This document shows, in pieces, positions 8,952 through 17,525 of a DNA stretch of 64,000 nucleotides. The stretch lies in assembly GCA_965243835.1 (NCBI GenBank), contig OZ251578.1, positions 558,001-622,000 of the forward strand. The letters run 5' to 3'. Source of the stretch: G965202665 sp965243835 (lineage in GTDB: Bacteria > Actinomycetota > Acidimicrobiia > Spongiisociales > Spongiisociaceae). The notes under the pieces were generated by a model, which saw only the letters and a list, made by a program, of their open reading frames with translations, was not told the DNA's origin and did not search any database. Positions within the stretch are counted from its first letter, which is position 1; every line of letters begins with the position of its first letter. Position numbers and translations under genes: made by a program.

Positions 8952-11900
8952 GACCGGTCTAAACCTCCTCACGCTGGCGTTTGTCCAGCGTCGCCCAAAT
9001 CTGCGTAATCCTGAACGGGATGTGTTGGGCAGGGTTTCCCTGATTCGGGAAATTAACGTTAATAGTCCACATCGTGCACATTTAGAAATTGTGGCTTCCC
9101 TTTCTTTGATTGACAGGTTGGAATGGATCAATACCAAGGGTAAAGGCCAGAACTTCGACGGCCTTTTGGAGGCCTGGCTGGAAGCACTAGATACGGAAAA
9201 ACTAAACCGCCAATTTTATCGTGACTTATATGTTTGGTTTCTGCGGGCTGTCAAGGAGGCAAAATTTCCGACACAAGAGCGGCAGGTTTTGTCCCCTGAG
9301 GAACACATTATCCGTTTGATTACGCGCTTGTTATTCATCTGGTTTATCAAGGAAAAAGGCCTAGTAGCTAAGGAGTTATTTGTGGAGCAACAAATTAAGC
9401 ATTATTTAAAAAACTACGATAGGAGTCGAGGAGATTCTTATTATCGGGTGGTATTACAGAATCTATTTTTTGCCACACTAAACACCCAAATCAGTAAACG
9501 TGGCTTTAGCAAACAAAATCAATCAACTCATAGAGACTTTTCTCACTACCGTTATAAAGAAGAAATAGTGGATACGGAGATTTTGCTTGGTCTCTTTAGG
9601 CAGACCCCGTTTATCAATGGTGGATTGTTCGAATGCCTAGACAGTTTTGAGAGCTATACAGCAGGGGGATATCGTATTGACTGCTTCACCGATAACGTTA
9701 TTGATTCATCTAAAAGAGAGCATAAAATACTATCTGTACCAAACCGCCTTCTCTTTGATGAGAAAGGACTTATAACATTATTCAATCGCTACAAATTTAC
9801 TATTGAAGAGAGTACGCCTATTGAAAAGGAAGTAGCTCTTGATCCGGAGCTTCTGGGAAAAGTATTTGAAAACCTGTTGGCATCCTATAATCCCGAAACC
9901 AGAGAGACGGCTCGCAAAGCAACCGGTTCCTATTATACACCTCAGGAAGTGGTGAATTATATGGTAGATGAAGCACTGATAGAGTCTATAGTAACGAGGG
10001 TAGAAATCGTTGATAGTGATAAGAATTTCCACGCTACATTACGGTACTTATTAGACTATGAGGTTGTCTATGATGATACACACACTTGTTTGAGGGAAGA
10101 GGAGAGAAAAAGATTAGTACAATACATTTCTGAGATCAAGGTTCTTGATCCGGCAGTGGGTTCTGGTGCCTTCCCAATAGGTATTCTCCATAAACTGACG
10201 TTGATGTTACTTCGTTTAGATCCCGGCAATATAATCTGGTCAAGGATTCAGAGGGATAGTGCCTCCCGTAGCGCAACACGGGCCTTTGATACTGATGATC
10301 CCATAGAACGCGCCAATGAACTATCAGAAATAAACGAAATCTTTGAGGCGTATAGAGATTCTGATTTTGGTCGTAAATTATTTCTTATCCAAAATAGTAT
10401 ATTTGGAGTTGATATTCAACCAATTGCTTGCCAAATAGCTAAACTTCGATTCTTTATTTCTCTAGCGATTGAACAAGAGTCGACCGTAGATATTGAATCT
10501 AACTATGGGATAAGACCATTGCCGAATTTAGAAACCCGTTTCGTAGCCGCTAATACTCTGATAGGCTTGGAGCGGTCGCAACAGGAACTACAGACTCCCG
10601 CAGTTTTGCAATTAAAGCAAGGGGTGGCTAAAAACAGAGAGCACTATTTTCATGCCAACACAAGAGATCAAAAAAAGGAATATTATGATAAGGATGAGGA
10701 GTTACGTTGTCAGTTAGCCGATGCTTTACAAGAAATCGGATTTTCGGATAACGCATCGAAAAAAATTGCCAGTTGGGATCCCTATGACCAGAAGGCCAGT
10801 GCGAATTGGTTTGATCCAGAATATATGTTTAATGTAAAAGACGGCTTTGATATTGTTATAGGAAACCCCCCCTATGTTAAAGTAGAACATTTGGATAGAG
10901 GTACTCGTAATGTGTTAAAACAAGAGTATGAGTGGATTGGCGATTTATATGATCACTTTATTATCAAGGGTTTAGACTTATGTGCGTCTGCAGGTCTTTT
11001 TTCTTATATAGCCAATGATAGTTTTGTGGCATTGTCTTCTAAACAGAAAATTCGCGAGCGCCTTCTTGAAAATCAAATTATTCGTTTAGTAAGATCGCCT
11101 TCTCAAACTTTTGAAGCGTCGATATATGTTGCTATTTTTGTTCTCAAAAAAGAAAGCACTACTCATTCACATAAATATTTGACTGGTGAGTTTGTCTTTG
11201 ACGGTGGATTGAAATATAGAACGTTAGGAGAAGTATCCTACAAGGACGTACATAGTTTACCAGGAAATCGTTTGCTATTGACGGCCAATAATCTGCTAAT
11301 GCGGTTATTATTGATTGGTCAGAAGGTTAATCATTATTATAATATTTTAGATACTGGAATACACTCAGGCAATGTTCGAGACAAAATTTTCTCTAATATA
11401 TATAGAGAAGGTTTAGAATGCCTGTTACAAGGAAAGCAAATTCAGAGATATTTATTGTATTGGGATTCACCACGTGCTAAATACAAATATTGTGATATTA
11501 ATTATTCACCTCTACCTATTCCTGGTATAGGTCGAGGTGGCAAACCTAGCTCTAAGAATGAATACTGGCATTTTTGCGGTGACATTGAAAATCATCATCA
11601 ACCGGAACGCCTGCTTATGCGCCAGACAGATGATGATTTAGTTGTTGCCTATCATAATAAAGAGCAACACGGAAGTTATTATACTGATAACACACTGTTC
11701 ACAATATTGCCTAAACGGGATGAGAAAGACCTCAAATTTTTGATGGCTCTTCTCAATAGTCGCTTAATGAACTATATTTATCATGCTCTTTCGCAGGAAC
11801 AGGGTAAATCTCAAGCACAGGTTAAGGTGAAGACTGTCAGGGAACTTCCTATTGTCTTGCCTGGGCAGGAGGATCGTTCACGTATTAATGACTTGGTGGA

Positions 11901-12030
11901 GCGCATCTTGTTGGAAAAGACAAAAAATCCGTTGGCAAATACTTCTGCACTCGAGGGGCAGATAGATAATATAATATATCAATTATATAGGTTGACAGAG
12001 GATGAGATATCTGAGGTGGAAGGACGATGA
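8929..12030 (+). CDS. Eco57I-like restriction methylase, main part (phase-variable)
   Basis: This is the continuation of the gene that begins at 8511. The homologous frame is open from just after the G tract (8864); ATG 8929, with GAGG 6 nt upstream, is the first plausible restart and is used here as the start. Numbering the joined 1172-residue protein, motif I (DPAVGSGAFPIG) is near 545 and the gamma-class adenine methylase motif NPPY near 783. The last ~250 residues should hold the target-recognition domain. The family methylates adenine in DNA to mark self. As the third gene of the helicase-ATPase-methylase operon it would set specificity. It is strongly AT-rich and ends 17 nt before a nucleoside phosphorylase gene. 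Confidence 0.85.
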   Translation: MPTVVLFKTGLNLLTLAFVQRRPNLRNPERDVLGRVSLIREINVNSPHRAHLEIVASLSLIDRLEWINTKGKGQNFDGLLEAWLEALDTEKLNRQFYRDLYVWFLRAVKEAKFPTQERQVLSPEEHIIRLITRLLFIWFIKEKGLVAKELFVEQQIKHYLKNYDRSRGDSYYRVVLQNLFFATLNTQISKRGFSKQNQSTHRDFSHYRYKEEIVDTEILLGLFRQTPFINGGLFECLDSFESYTAGGYRIDCFTDNVIDSSKREHKILSVPNRLLFDEKGLITLFNRYKFTIEESTPIEKEVALDPELLGKVFENLLASYNPETRETARKATGSYYTPQEVVNYMVDEALIESIVTRVEIVDSDKNFHATLRYLLDYEVVYDDTHTCLREEERKRLVQYISEIKVLDPAVGSGAFPIGILHKLTLMLLRLDPGNIIWSRIQRDSASRSATRAFDTDDPIERANELSEINEIFEAYRDSDFGRKLFLIQNSIFGVDIQPIACQIAKLRFFISLAIEQESTVDIESNYGIRPLPNLETRFVAANTLIGLERSQQELQTPAVLQLKQGVAKNREHYFHANTRDQKKEYYDKDEELRCQLADALQEIGFSDNASKKIASWDPYDQKASANWFDPEYMFNVKDGFDIVIGNPPYVKVEHLDRGTRNVLKQEYEWIGDLYDHFIIKGLDLCASAGLFSYIANDSFVALSSKQKIRERLLENQIIRLVRSPSQTFEASIYVAIFVLKKESTTHSHKYLTGEFVFDGGLKYRTLGEVSYKDVHSLPGNRLLLTANNLLMRLLLIGQKVNHYYNILDTGIHSGNVRDKIFSNIYREGLECLLQGKQIQRYLLYWDSPRAKYKYCDINYSPLPIPGIGRGGKPSSKNEYWHFCGDIENHHQPERLLMRQTDDDLVVAYHNKEQHGSYYTDNTLFTILPKRDEKDLKFLMALLNSRLMNYIYHALSQEQGKSQAQVKVKTVRELPIVLPGQEDRSRINDLVERILLEKTKNPLANTSALEGQIDNIIYQLYRLTEDEISEVEGR

Positions 12031-12047
12031 CTAGGGAGGTGATCTGA

Positions 12048-12770
12048 ATGTCTTTGACGCCGGTGTTGCAGGTGGAGCCGGAGCTGGTTCCGGAGCGGGT
12101 GTTGGTGGTGGGGGACCCGGAGCGGGCGGAGCTGGTGGCCGGGCGGTTGGACGGCGCCCGGTTGCTGGGGCGGTTTCGGGAGTACGTTACCTTTGCCGGG
12201 GCGCATCGGGGGACGCCGGTGGCGGTGTCTTCGCACGGGGTGGGGGCGCCGGGGGCGGCCATCTGCTTTGAGGAGCTGTGCCGGGCGGGGGCGCGGCGCA
12301 TCATCCGGGCCGGGACTTGCGGGGGGTTGCAACCGGAAGTGGACGACGGCCACCTGATGATCGCCACCGCCGCCATCCGGGAAGACGGGGTGACCCGCCA
12401 GATGGTTCCCCCCGCTTTTCCGGCCGTTGCCTCCGCTCCGGTCGTTAACCACCTGCTAAGCGCGGCGTCCGGCGCGGGGCGGCCTGTCCATACCGGGATC
12501 GTTCTCACCCACGCCCTGTTTTATCCGGGCGGGGTGTTGGGGAGCGACTTGGAGTTGTGGGCCCGGGCGGGTGCGGCGGCGGTGGAAATGGAATGCGCGG
12601 CACTGTTCGTCGCCGGCGCCCTCCGCTCCGTGGAGACGGGGGCGATACTGGCGGCGGACGGCAACCCGCTCCGGCCCAGCGAAGGGGAATACAACCCGCA
12701 TCGCTCGCTGGTGCGGGAAGCGGTGGAGGAAATGATCGACATCGCCCTCGACGCCTTAATAATGGAGTAG
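12048..12770 (+). CDS. nucleoside phosphorylase (PNP/UDP family 1)
   Basis: The 240-residue protein has the PNP_UDP_1 fold markers VVGDPERAEL (phosphate loop, about 20), SSHGVGAPGAAI (about 63), RAGTCGGLQ (about 87) and EMECAALF (about 181). The enzyme cleaves a purine nucleoside or uridine with phosphate, giving the base and (deoxy)ribose 1-phosphate. The exact base preference is unclear. The start has a near-perfect ribosome site (GGAGGTGATC) a few nt upstream. A second phosphorylase follows after 3 nt, and deoC is at 27749, so deoxyribose salvage is encoded nearby. A truncated copy of its 5' end lies at 2827. Confidence 0.85.
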   Translation: MSLTPVLQVEPELVPERVLVVGDPERAELVAGRLDGARLLGRFREYVTFAGAHRGTPVAVSSHGVGAPGAAICFEELCRAGARRIIRAGTCGGLQPEVDDGHLMIATAAIREDGVTRQMVPPAFPAVASAPVVNHLLSAASGAGRPVHTGIVLTHALFYPGGVLGSDLELWARAGAAAVEMECAALFVAGALRSVETGAILAADGNPLRPSEGEYNPHRSLVREAVEEMIDIALDALIME

Positions 12771-12773
12771 CCG

Positions 12774-13622
12774 ATGGCGTCCGCAACCCCGCCCGCAACC
12801 CTCTATGACCGCCTGTCCGCAACCGCCCGCGTTTTAGCGGAGCGCACCGGGGCGGAACGCCACGACGTTGCGGTGGTGCTCGGCTCCGGGCTGGGCGGCT
12901 ACCCGCGCCGTTTCCCCGACAGGCAAACCGTGGCCGTCCCCTACCGGGACCTGCCCGGCTTTCCCATCCCCCGCGCAATAGGCCATTCCGGGACCGCCTA
13001 CTCGGTGTCAATGGGGCCCAACCGGGTGTTGCTCCTCTCCGGCCGGGCGCACGCCTACGAGGGACATTCCGCCGAGGTCATCACTTTCCCGGTGCGCGCC
13101 GCCGTCCGGGCCGGTTGCCGCACGGTTATCCTCACCAACGCCGCCGGAGGGTGCGGGGAGGGGATGGAGCCGGGCGACCTAGTGGCGCTGACCGACCATA
13201 TCAACCTGGCCGGGATCAGCCCGCTGGCCGGGGAGAACGATGAGCGGCTCGGCCCCCGCTTCCCCGATATGACCGATGTTTACACCCCCCGCCTGCGGGA
13301 ACTCGCCCGGCAGGTAGCAACGGAAGCGGGCGTCCCCCTTAAAGAAGGCGTGTATCTGTGGTGGCATGGGCCGATGTTCGAAACCCCCGCCGAAATCCGA
13401 ATGGCCATCACCCTGGGGGCGTCGCTGGTGGGGATGTCCACCGTCCCCGAAGCCACCGCCGCCCGCCATATGGGAGCGGAGGTGCTGGGGATTTCCCTGT
13501 GCACCAACCGGGCGGCCGGCCTGTCCGGAAACCGCCTGTCCTCCGCGGAAGTGATGGAAGTCGCCGGGGAAGCCGCCGGACGGTTCGGGGCGTTGTTCGA
13601 CGCCCTGTTGCCGAGAGTGTGA
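12774..13622 (+). CDS. punA: purine-nucleoside phosphorylase (class II, PunA type)
   Basis: The 282-residue protein matches the trimeric purine-nucleoside phosphorylase family. It has GSGLGGYP (about 38, phosphate), SGRAHAYEGH (about 85), LTNAAGG, TDHINL, GPMFETPAE (about 200) and GMSTVPEA. It converts inosine or guanosine and phosphate to the base and ribose 1-phosphate in the cytosol. The usual SGR-x-H-x-YEG and ETPAE residues are all present, so it should be active. It lies 3 nt after the family-1 phosphorylase in an apparent purine/pyrimidine salvage operon. Confidence 0.88.
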   Translation: MASATPPATLYDRLSATARVLAERTGAERHDVAVVLGSGLGGYPRRFPDRQTVAVPYRDLPGFPIPRAIGHSGTAYSVSMGPNRVLLLSGRAHAYEGHSAEVITFPVRAAVRAGCRTVILTNAAGGCGEGMEPGDLVALTDHINLAGISPLAGENDERLGPRFPDMTDVYTPRLRELARQVATEAGVPLKEGVYLWWHGPMFETPAEIRMAITLGASLVGMSTVPEATAARHMGAEVLGISLCTNRAAGLSGNRLSSAEVMEVAGEAAGRFGALFDALLPRV

Positions 13623-13869
13623 TGTCCGCCGCCGCTGCTCGGACTTTGCCTGTCGCGCCAACCTCCCGGTTGTCCGACTGCGACTCGCGTTTCCATCGGA
13701 ACCGGGCAATTCGCTCGTTTCCGGTCCCGGGGAGGTTCGGCGCCTGTCGGACGGCGCGGGTTCCGCGCGTCGGGCGGAGCAGGGGAGATTGGGGCCGGGG
13801 CGCCCGGGGAGGGACTTATCGCCCCGCTGTACGGTTCGGGGCGCGGGTCGCCCCCCTGTCGTCGAGACC

Positions 13870-15837
13870 GTGACGCCCGCCTCCGGTCCCGCCCCCGTTA
13901 GGACATCCGCCGTTCCGCTGGCCGGGACGGATTCCCCGCTGACCGATTTGGACTTGTGGCTGTTCGGGGAAGGACGGCACACCCGACTGTACGACAAGTT
14001 GGGGGCGCAACCCTCCCCGGACCCGCTAAGGCCCGGAACCCGTTTTGCGGTGTGGGCCCCCAACGCCCGGGAGGTTTCGGTGATCGGCGACTGGAACGAC
14101 TGGACCCCCGGCCGCCACCCGCTGGCCCCCCGGGGGGTGAGCGGCATACGGGAAGGGTTCGTCCCCGCCGCCCGCCCCGGACACCTGTACAAGTATCACA
14201 TCGTCACCGGTCATCCCGCGGGTGCCCTCCAAAAAGCCGACCCGTGCGCCGCTTGGGCCGAAGACGGCCCCGGCCGGGCCAGCCGCATCTGGGCCCCCTC
14301 CTACCGGTGGGGCGACGGGGAGTGGATGGCGCACCGGGCCCGGCGCGCCGCCCATGACCGGCCGGTGACTATCTACGAAGTCCACCTCGGCTCCTGGCGG
14401 GGCCCCGGCGCTCCGGCCCACCCCCCGGACGGGGGCCGTTCCCCCTCCTATGCGGAGATGGCCGAACCGTTGGCCGACTACGTTTCCGACTTGGGTTTCA
14501 CCCATGTGGAACTCATGCCGGTCACCGAACACCCCTACCCGCCCTCTTGGGGGTATCAGACCACCGGCTATTACGCCCCCGCCGCCCGCTACGGAACCCC
14601 CGAAGACCTGATGCGCCTGGTGGACGTCCTCCACCGCCGGGGGATCGGGGTGATCCTGGACTGGGTTCCCTCCCATTTCGCCACCGACCTGCACGGCCCG
14701 GCCCGCTTCGACGGAACCCACCTTTACGAGCACGCCGACCCCCGGCAGGGCGTCCATCCCGACTGGGGTTCGGCCATCTTCAACTACGCCCGCAACGAGG
14801 TGCGCAGTTTCCTCCTTTCCAGCGCCATGTGCTGGCTGGACCGCTACCACTTTGACGGACTGCGGGTGGATGCGGTGGCTTCCATGCTCTACCTGGATTA
14901 TTCCCGGCCGGAAGGGGAGTGGATTCCCAACCCGGAGGGCGGGCGGGAGAACCGGGCCGCCGAACATTTCCTGCGGGAACTGAACACCGCCGTTTACCGG
15001 GAGTTTCCGGGGACGCAGACCTTCGCCGAAGAGTCCACCGCCTGGCCGGGGGTGTCCCGTCCCGTCCATCACGGCGGTCTGGGCTTCGGTTACAAATGGG
15101 ACTTGGGGTGGATGCACGACACCCTCCGCTACCTGGCCCGCGACCCCGCCCACCGCGCCCCCCACCGCGCCGAGTTGACTTTCCGGGCGTTGTACGCCGC
15201 CTCCGAAAACTACGTGTTGCCGCTCGGCCACGACGAGGTTGCGCACGGGAAAGGGTCGCTTCTGGCCAAAATGCCCGGCGATGAATGGCGGAAGTTCGCC
15301 AACCTGCGCCTGCTGTACACCTATATGTTCACCCTCCCCGGCAAGAAACTGCTGTTTATGGGGGGCGAATTCGCGGTCCGGGAGGAATGGCAGCACGACC
15401 GGCCACTGGACCGGGGGCTGTTGGACGACCCCGCCCATGCCGGGGTGCGGCGGCTGGTGTCCGACTTGGCCGCCGCCTACCGCGACCTCCCCGCCTGCCA
15501 CCGGGGAGACCATCATCCGCAAGGGTTCGCCTGGGCGGGGGCCGCCGACCGGGACGACTCCGTTTTGTCCTATCTGCGACTGGACCCGGAGGGCGGACCC
15601 CCGGTCCTGGCGGTTCTCAACTTCGCCCCGGAGCCCCGCTCCGGTTACCGGGTAGGCGTCCCGCAGGCGGGAGAGTGGCGGGAGGTCATCAACAGCGACG
15701 CCGTCGCATACGGGGGGAGCGGAGTCGGCAACCTGGGCCGGGTGGCGGCCCACCCCGGGGAGCGGGACGGACATCCGGCTTCCCTGTCTTTGCTCCTGCC
15801 GCCCCTGGGCGGTCTGGTCCTTACCCCCGTCCGTTGA
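13870..15837 (+). CDS. glgB: 1,4-alpha-glucan branching enzyme
   Basis: This enzyme moves alpha-1,4 glucan segments to make alpha-1,6 branches in glycogen. The N-terminal CBM48 region includes GTRFAVWAPNAREVSV (about 55-70). The GH13 catalytic domain follows with VILDWVPSHF, DGLRVDAVASM (nucleophile Asp), TFAEEST (acid Glu) and PLGHDEVAHGK. The frame is open from TTG 13789, but the first 27 residues look non-coding, so GTG 13870 was chosen; neither start has a clear ribosome site. The length of about 655 residues fits branching enzymes lacking the extra N1 domain. No other glycogen gene is nearby, and the next gene follows after 26 nt. Confidence 0.85.
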   Translation: MTPASGPAPVRTSAVPLAGTDSPLTDLDLWLFGEGRHTRLYDKLGAQPSPDPLRPGTRFAVWAPNAREVSVIGDWNDWTPGRHPLAPRGVSGIREGFVPAARPGHLYKYHIVTGHPAGALQKADPCAAWAEDGPGRASRIWAPSYRWGDGEWMAHRARRAAHDRPVTIYEVHLGSWRGPGAPAHPPDGGRSPSYAEMAEPLADYVSDLGFTHVELMPVTEHPYPPSWGYQTTGYYAPAARYGTPEDLMRLVDVLHRRGIGVILDWVPSHFATDLHGPARFDGTHLYEHADPRQGVHPDWGSAIFNYARNEVRSFLLSSAMCWLDRYHFDGLRVDAVASMLYLDYSRPEGEWIPNPEGGRENRAAEHFLRELNTAVYREFPGTQTFAEESTAWPGVSRPVHHGGLGFGYKWDLGWMHDTLRYLARDPAHRAPHRAELTFRALYAASENYVLPLGHDEVAHGKGSLLAKMPGDEWRKFANLRLLYTYMFTLPGKKLLFMGGEFAVREEWQHDRPLDRGLLDDPAHAGVRRLVSDLAAAYRDLPACHRGDHHPQGFAWAGAADRDDSVLSYLRLDPEGGPPVLAVLNFAPEPRSGYRVGVPQAGEWREVINSDAVAYGGSGVGNLGRVAAHPGERDGHPASLSLLLPPLGGLVLTPVR

Positions 15838-15863
15838 TCCCGCCCGGCCAGGACCGCCCGCCG

Positions 15864-16934
15864 GTGAAAGAACGCATCCTCGGCGTCATCCGACGGGAGG
15901 GGCCCCTGCCGTTCGAGTGCTTTATGGAATTGGCCCTTTATCACCCGGCGGGAGGCTATTACTCCGCCGGCCCGCTCCGTTCCCATCCCGCCGGGGATTT
16001 CATTACTTCCCCCGAAGTGAGCCCCGCTTTCGGGGAAACCCTGGCCGCCTACGCCCTCGGGGAATATCGGCGGTTGGGGGAACCCGCCGGTTTCACGGTG
16101 ACGGAGGCGGGGGCCGCCTCGGGGGCGTTGCTGGAACCTTTGCTGGCGGCCCTGCCGTTTCCGGTCCGGGCGGAGGCGGTGGAAGCCTCGGCCGCCGCCC
16201 GCGCCGCCCTGGCCGCCCGCCTTCCCGGTTTAAAGGTGCATTCCCCGGATGAGGTCCCCGCCCGGCTGACCGGGGTGATGTTCGCCAACGAGGTGGCCGA
16301 CAACCTGCCGGTGGCGCTGGCGGTGCGGGAGGGGGAGGGATGGTCGGAGAGGCGGGTGGGGGAGGAGGACGGGGAGCTGGCGCTGGTTGCCGCCCCGGTG
16401 CGGGCCGAGGTCGGGGAGTGGCTGGAGTCCTACGCCGGGGAGGTCCCGGAGGGGGGGACGGCGGCGGCGCAGTTGGCGGCCCGGGACTGGCTTTCCGAAT
16501 GGGCGGGGCGCTTGGCGGCCGGTTCCCTGGCAGTCATCGACTACGGCCCCGCCGGGGGGTCGGCGGACGGCGCCGGGACCCTGCGCACCCACCGCCGGCA
16601 CCGGCCCGGCCCCCGTCCCCTGGACTCCCCGGGGGAGGCGGACATCACCGTCGATGTGAACTTCGCCGCCTTGGCCGACGCCGCCCGGGCGCAAGGTCTG
16701 GAATGCGAGACATTGACCCAGCGCGCTTTTCTAACCCGCTGCGGCCTCCCCGGCCGCCTCGCTGTTTGGAGGGAGGAGGAACTGGAACTGGCCCGCGCCG
16801 GGGATCACATTGGGCGTCTGCGGGCGCGCAGTCGCATCACCGGGGCCGCCGCCTTGCTGGACCCCGCTGGGCTGGGCGGTTTCCAAGTCCTGATCGCCCG
16901 CCGCCCCGCCCCGCCCGCCCCGGATGGGCGGTGA
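15864..16934 (+). CDS. MidA / NDUFAF7-family SAM methyltransferase
   Basis: This is a class I SAM-dependent methyltransferase of about 356 residues. Family markers are ALYHPAGGYYSAG (about 27-39), GDFITSPEVSPAFGE (about 48-62), an acidic SAM-binding region VTEAGAASGALLEPLL, and MFANEVADNLPV (about 136). In mitochondria the relative NDUFAF7 methylates an arginine of a complex I subunit; the bacterial target is not established. The frame is open further upstream, but that stretch is antisense-like overlap with glgB. GTG 15864 begins the conserved KERILGVIRREGPLPF block and is 26 nt after the glgB stop. Confidence 0.75.
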   Translation: MKERILGVIRREGPLPFECFMELALYHPAGGYYSAGPLRSHPAGDFITSPEVSPAFGETLAAYALGEYRRLGEPAGFTVTEAGAASGALLEPLLAALPFPVRAEAVEASAAARAALAARLPGLKVHSPDEVPARLTGVMFANEVADNLPVALAVREGEGWSERRVGEEDGELALVAAPVRAEVGEWLESYAGEVPEGGTAAAQLAARDWLSEWAGRLAAGSLAVIDYGPAGGSADGAGTLRTHRRHRPGPRPLDSPGEADITVDVNFAALADAARAQGLECETLTQRAFLTRCGLPGRLAVWREEELELARAGDHIGRLRARSRITGAAALLDPAGLGGFQVLIARRPAPPAPDGR

Positions 16935-17108
16935 GGCCGGTTTCCGTTCCGGTTATGCCCGAAGAGCCGTTAATATCGGGGTCTTTCCTAGCCCGGGTTC
17001 GGCTTCCCGAGCACCCGTCATGTTTAGAATTGTCGCACTACTAGGCTAGGATACGTACCCTGGCAGGCTGTTTGGAATATGGCAACTTTGACAGGAGGTT
17101 ACCAAGCC

Positions 17109-17525
17109 ATGACCAACGACTATAAGATGACCATTTCCTGGCTGACGGTAGATAAGCTGGGTATTAAGCTGTACGACAAGGTATCAGCTGTTATAGCTGA
17201 GCTCGTCTCAAATAGCTATGACACCGACGCAACGGAGGTTATAATAGAAGCTCCGTTGGGGAAGTATTTAACTACAAAGGTAGATAAAGGCGATGATCGT
17301 AAAGATGATCGTAACTACGAGATAAAGGTCATTGACAATGGTATGGGTATGACACCAGATGAAATCAATGACTGTTATCTTAGAGTCGGCGCGGAGAGGA
17401 GAATTGAGGTAGGTAATAATCGAGGCGATATTTCTCCTAAATACGGTAGAAGGGTAATGGGTTGTAAGGGCGTGGGCAAACTAGCGCCGTTTGGGATATG
17501 CGAGGAGATGGATCAGAATGAATGA
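17109..17525 (+). CDS. GHKL (MORC/MutL-like) ATPase, truncated
   Basis: The 138-residue product holds only the N-terminal ATP-binding half of a GHKL ATPase. The N box is AELVSNSYDTDAT (about 30), then VIDNGMGMTPDEI (about 78) and GCKGVGKLAPFGI (about 120). Full-length relatives continue for several hundred residues, so the C-terminal part has been lost. ATG 17109 was preferred to ATG 17079 because AGGAGG at 17093 lies 10 nt upstream. The stop overlaps the start of the cytosine methylase by 8 nt. MORC-like ATPases are known partners of C5 methylases in restriction-modification loci. Whether the truncated form does anything beyond translational coupling is unknown. Confidence 0.7.
   Translation: MTNDYKMTISWLTVDKLGIKLYDKVSAVIAELVSNSYDTDATEVIIEAPLGKYLTTKVDKGDDRKDDRNYEIKVIDNGMGMTPDEINDCYLRVGAERRIEVGNNRGDISPKYGRRVMGCKGVGKLAPFGICEEMDQNE

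Noticed and set aside
1592..12030. A complete BREX or DISARM system
   Set aside because: An Eco57I-like methylase and an SNF2-type helicase occur in those systems, but PglZ, BrxC, DrmA and DrmB are absent; the three-gene Hma-like reading fits better.
14026..15774. Minus-strand open frame over glgB
   Set aside because: Shadow frame; glgB has all catalytic motifs on the plus strand.
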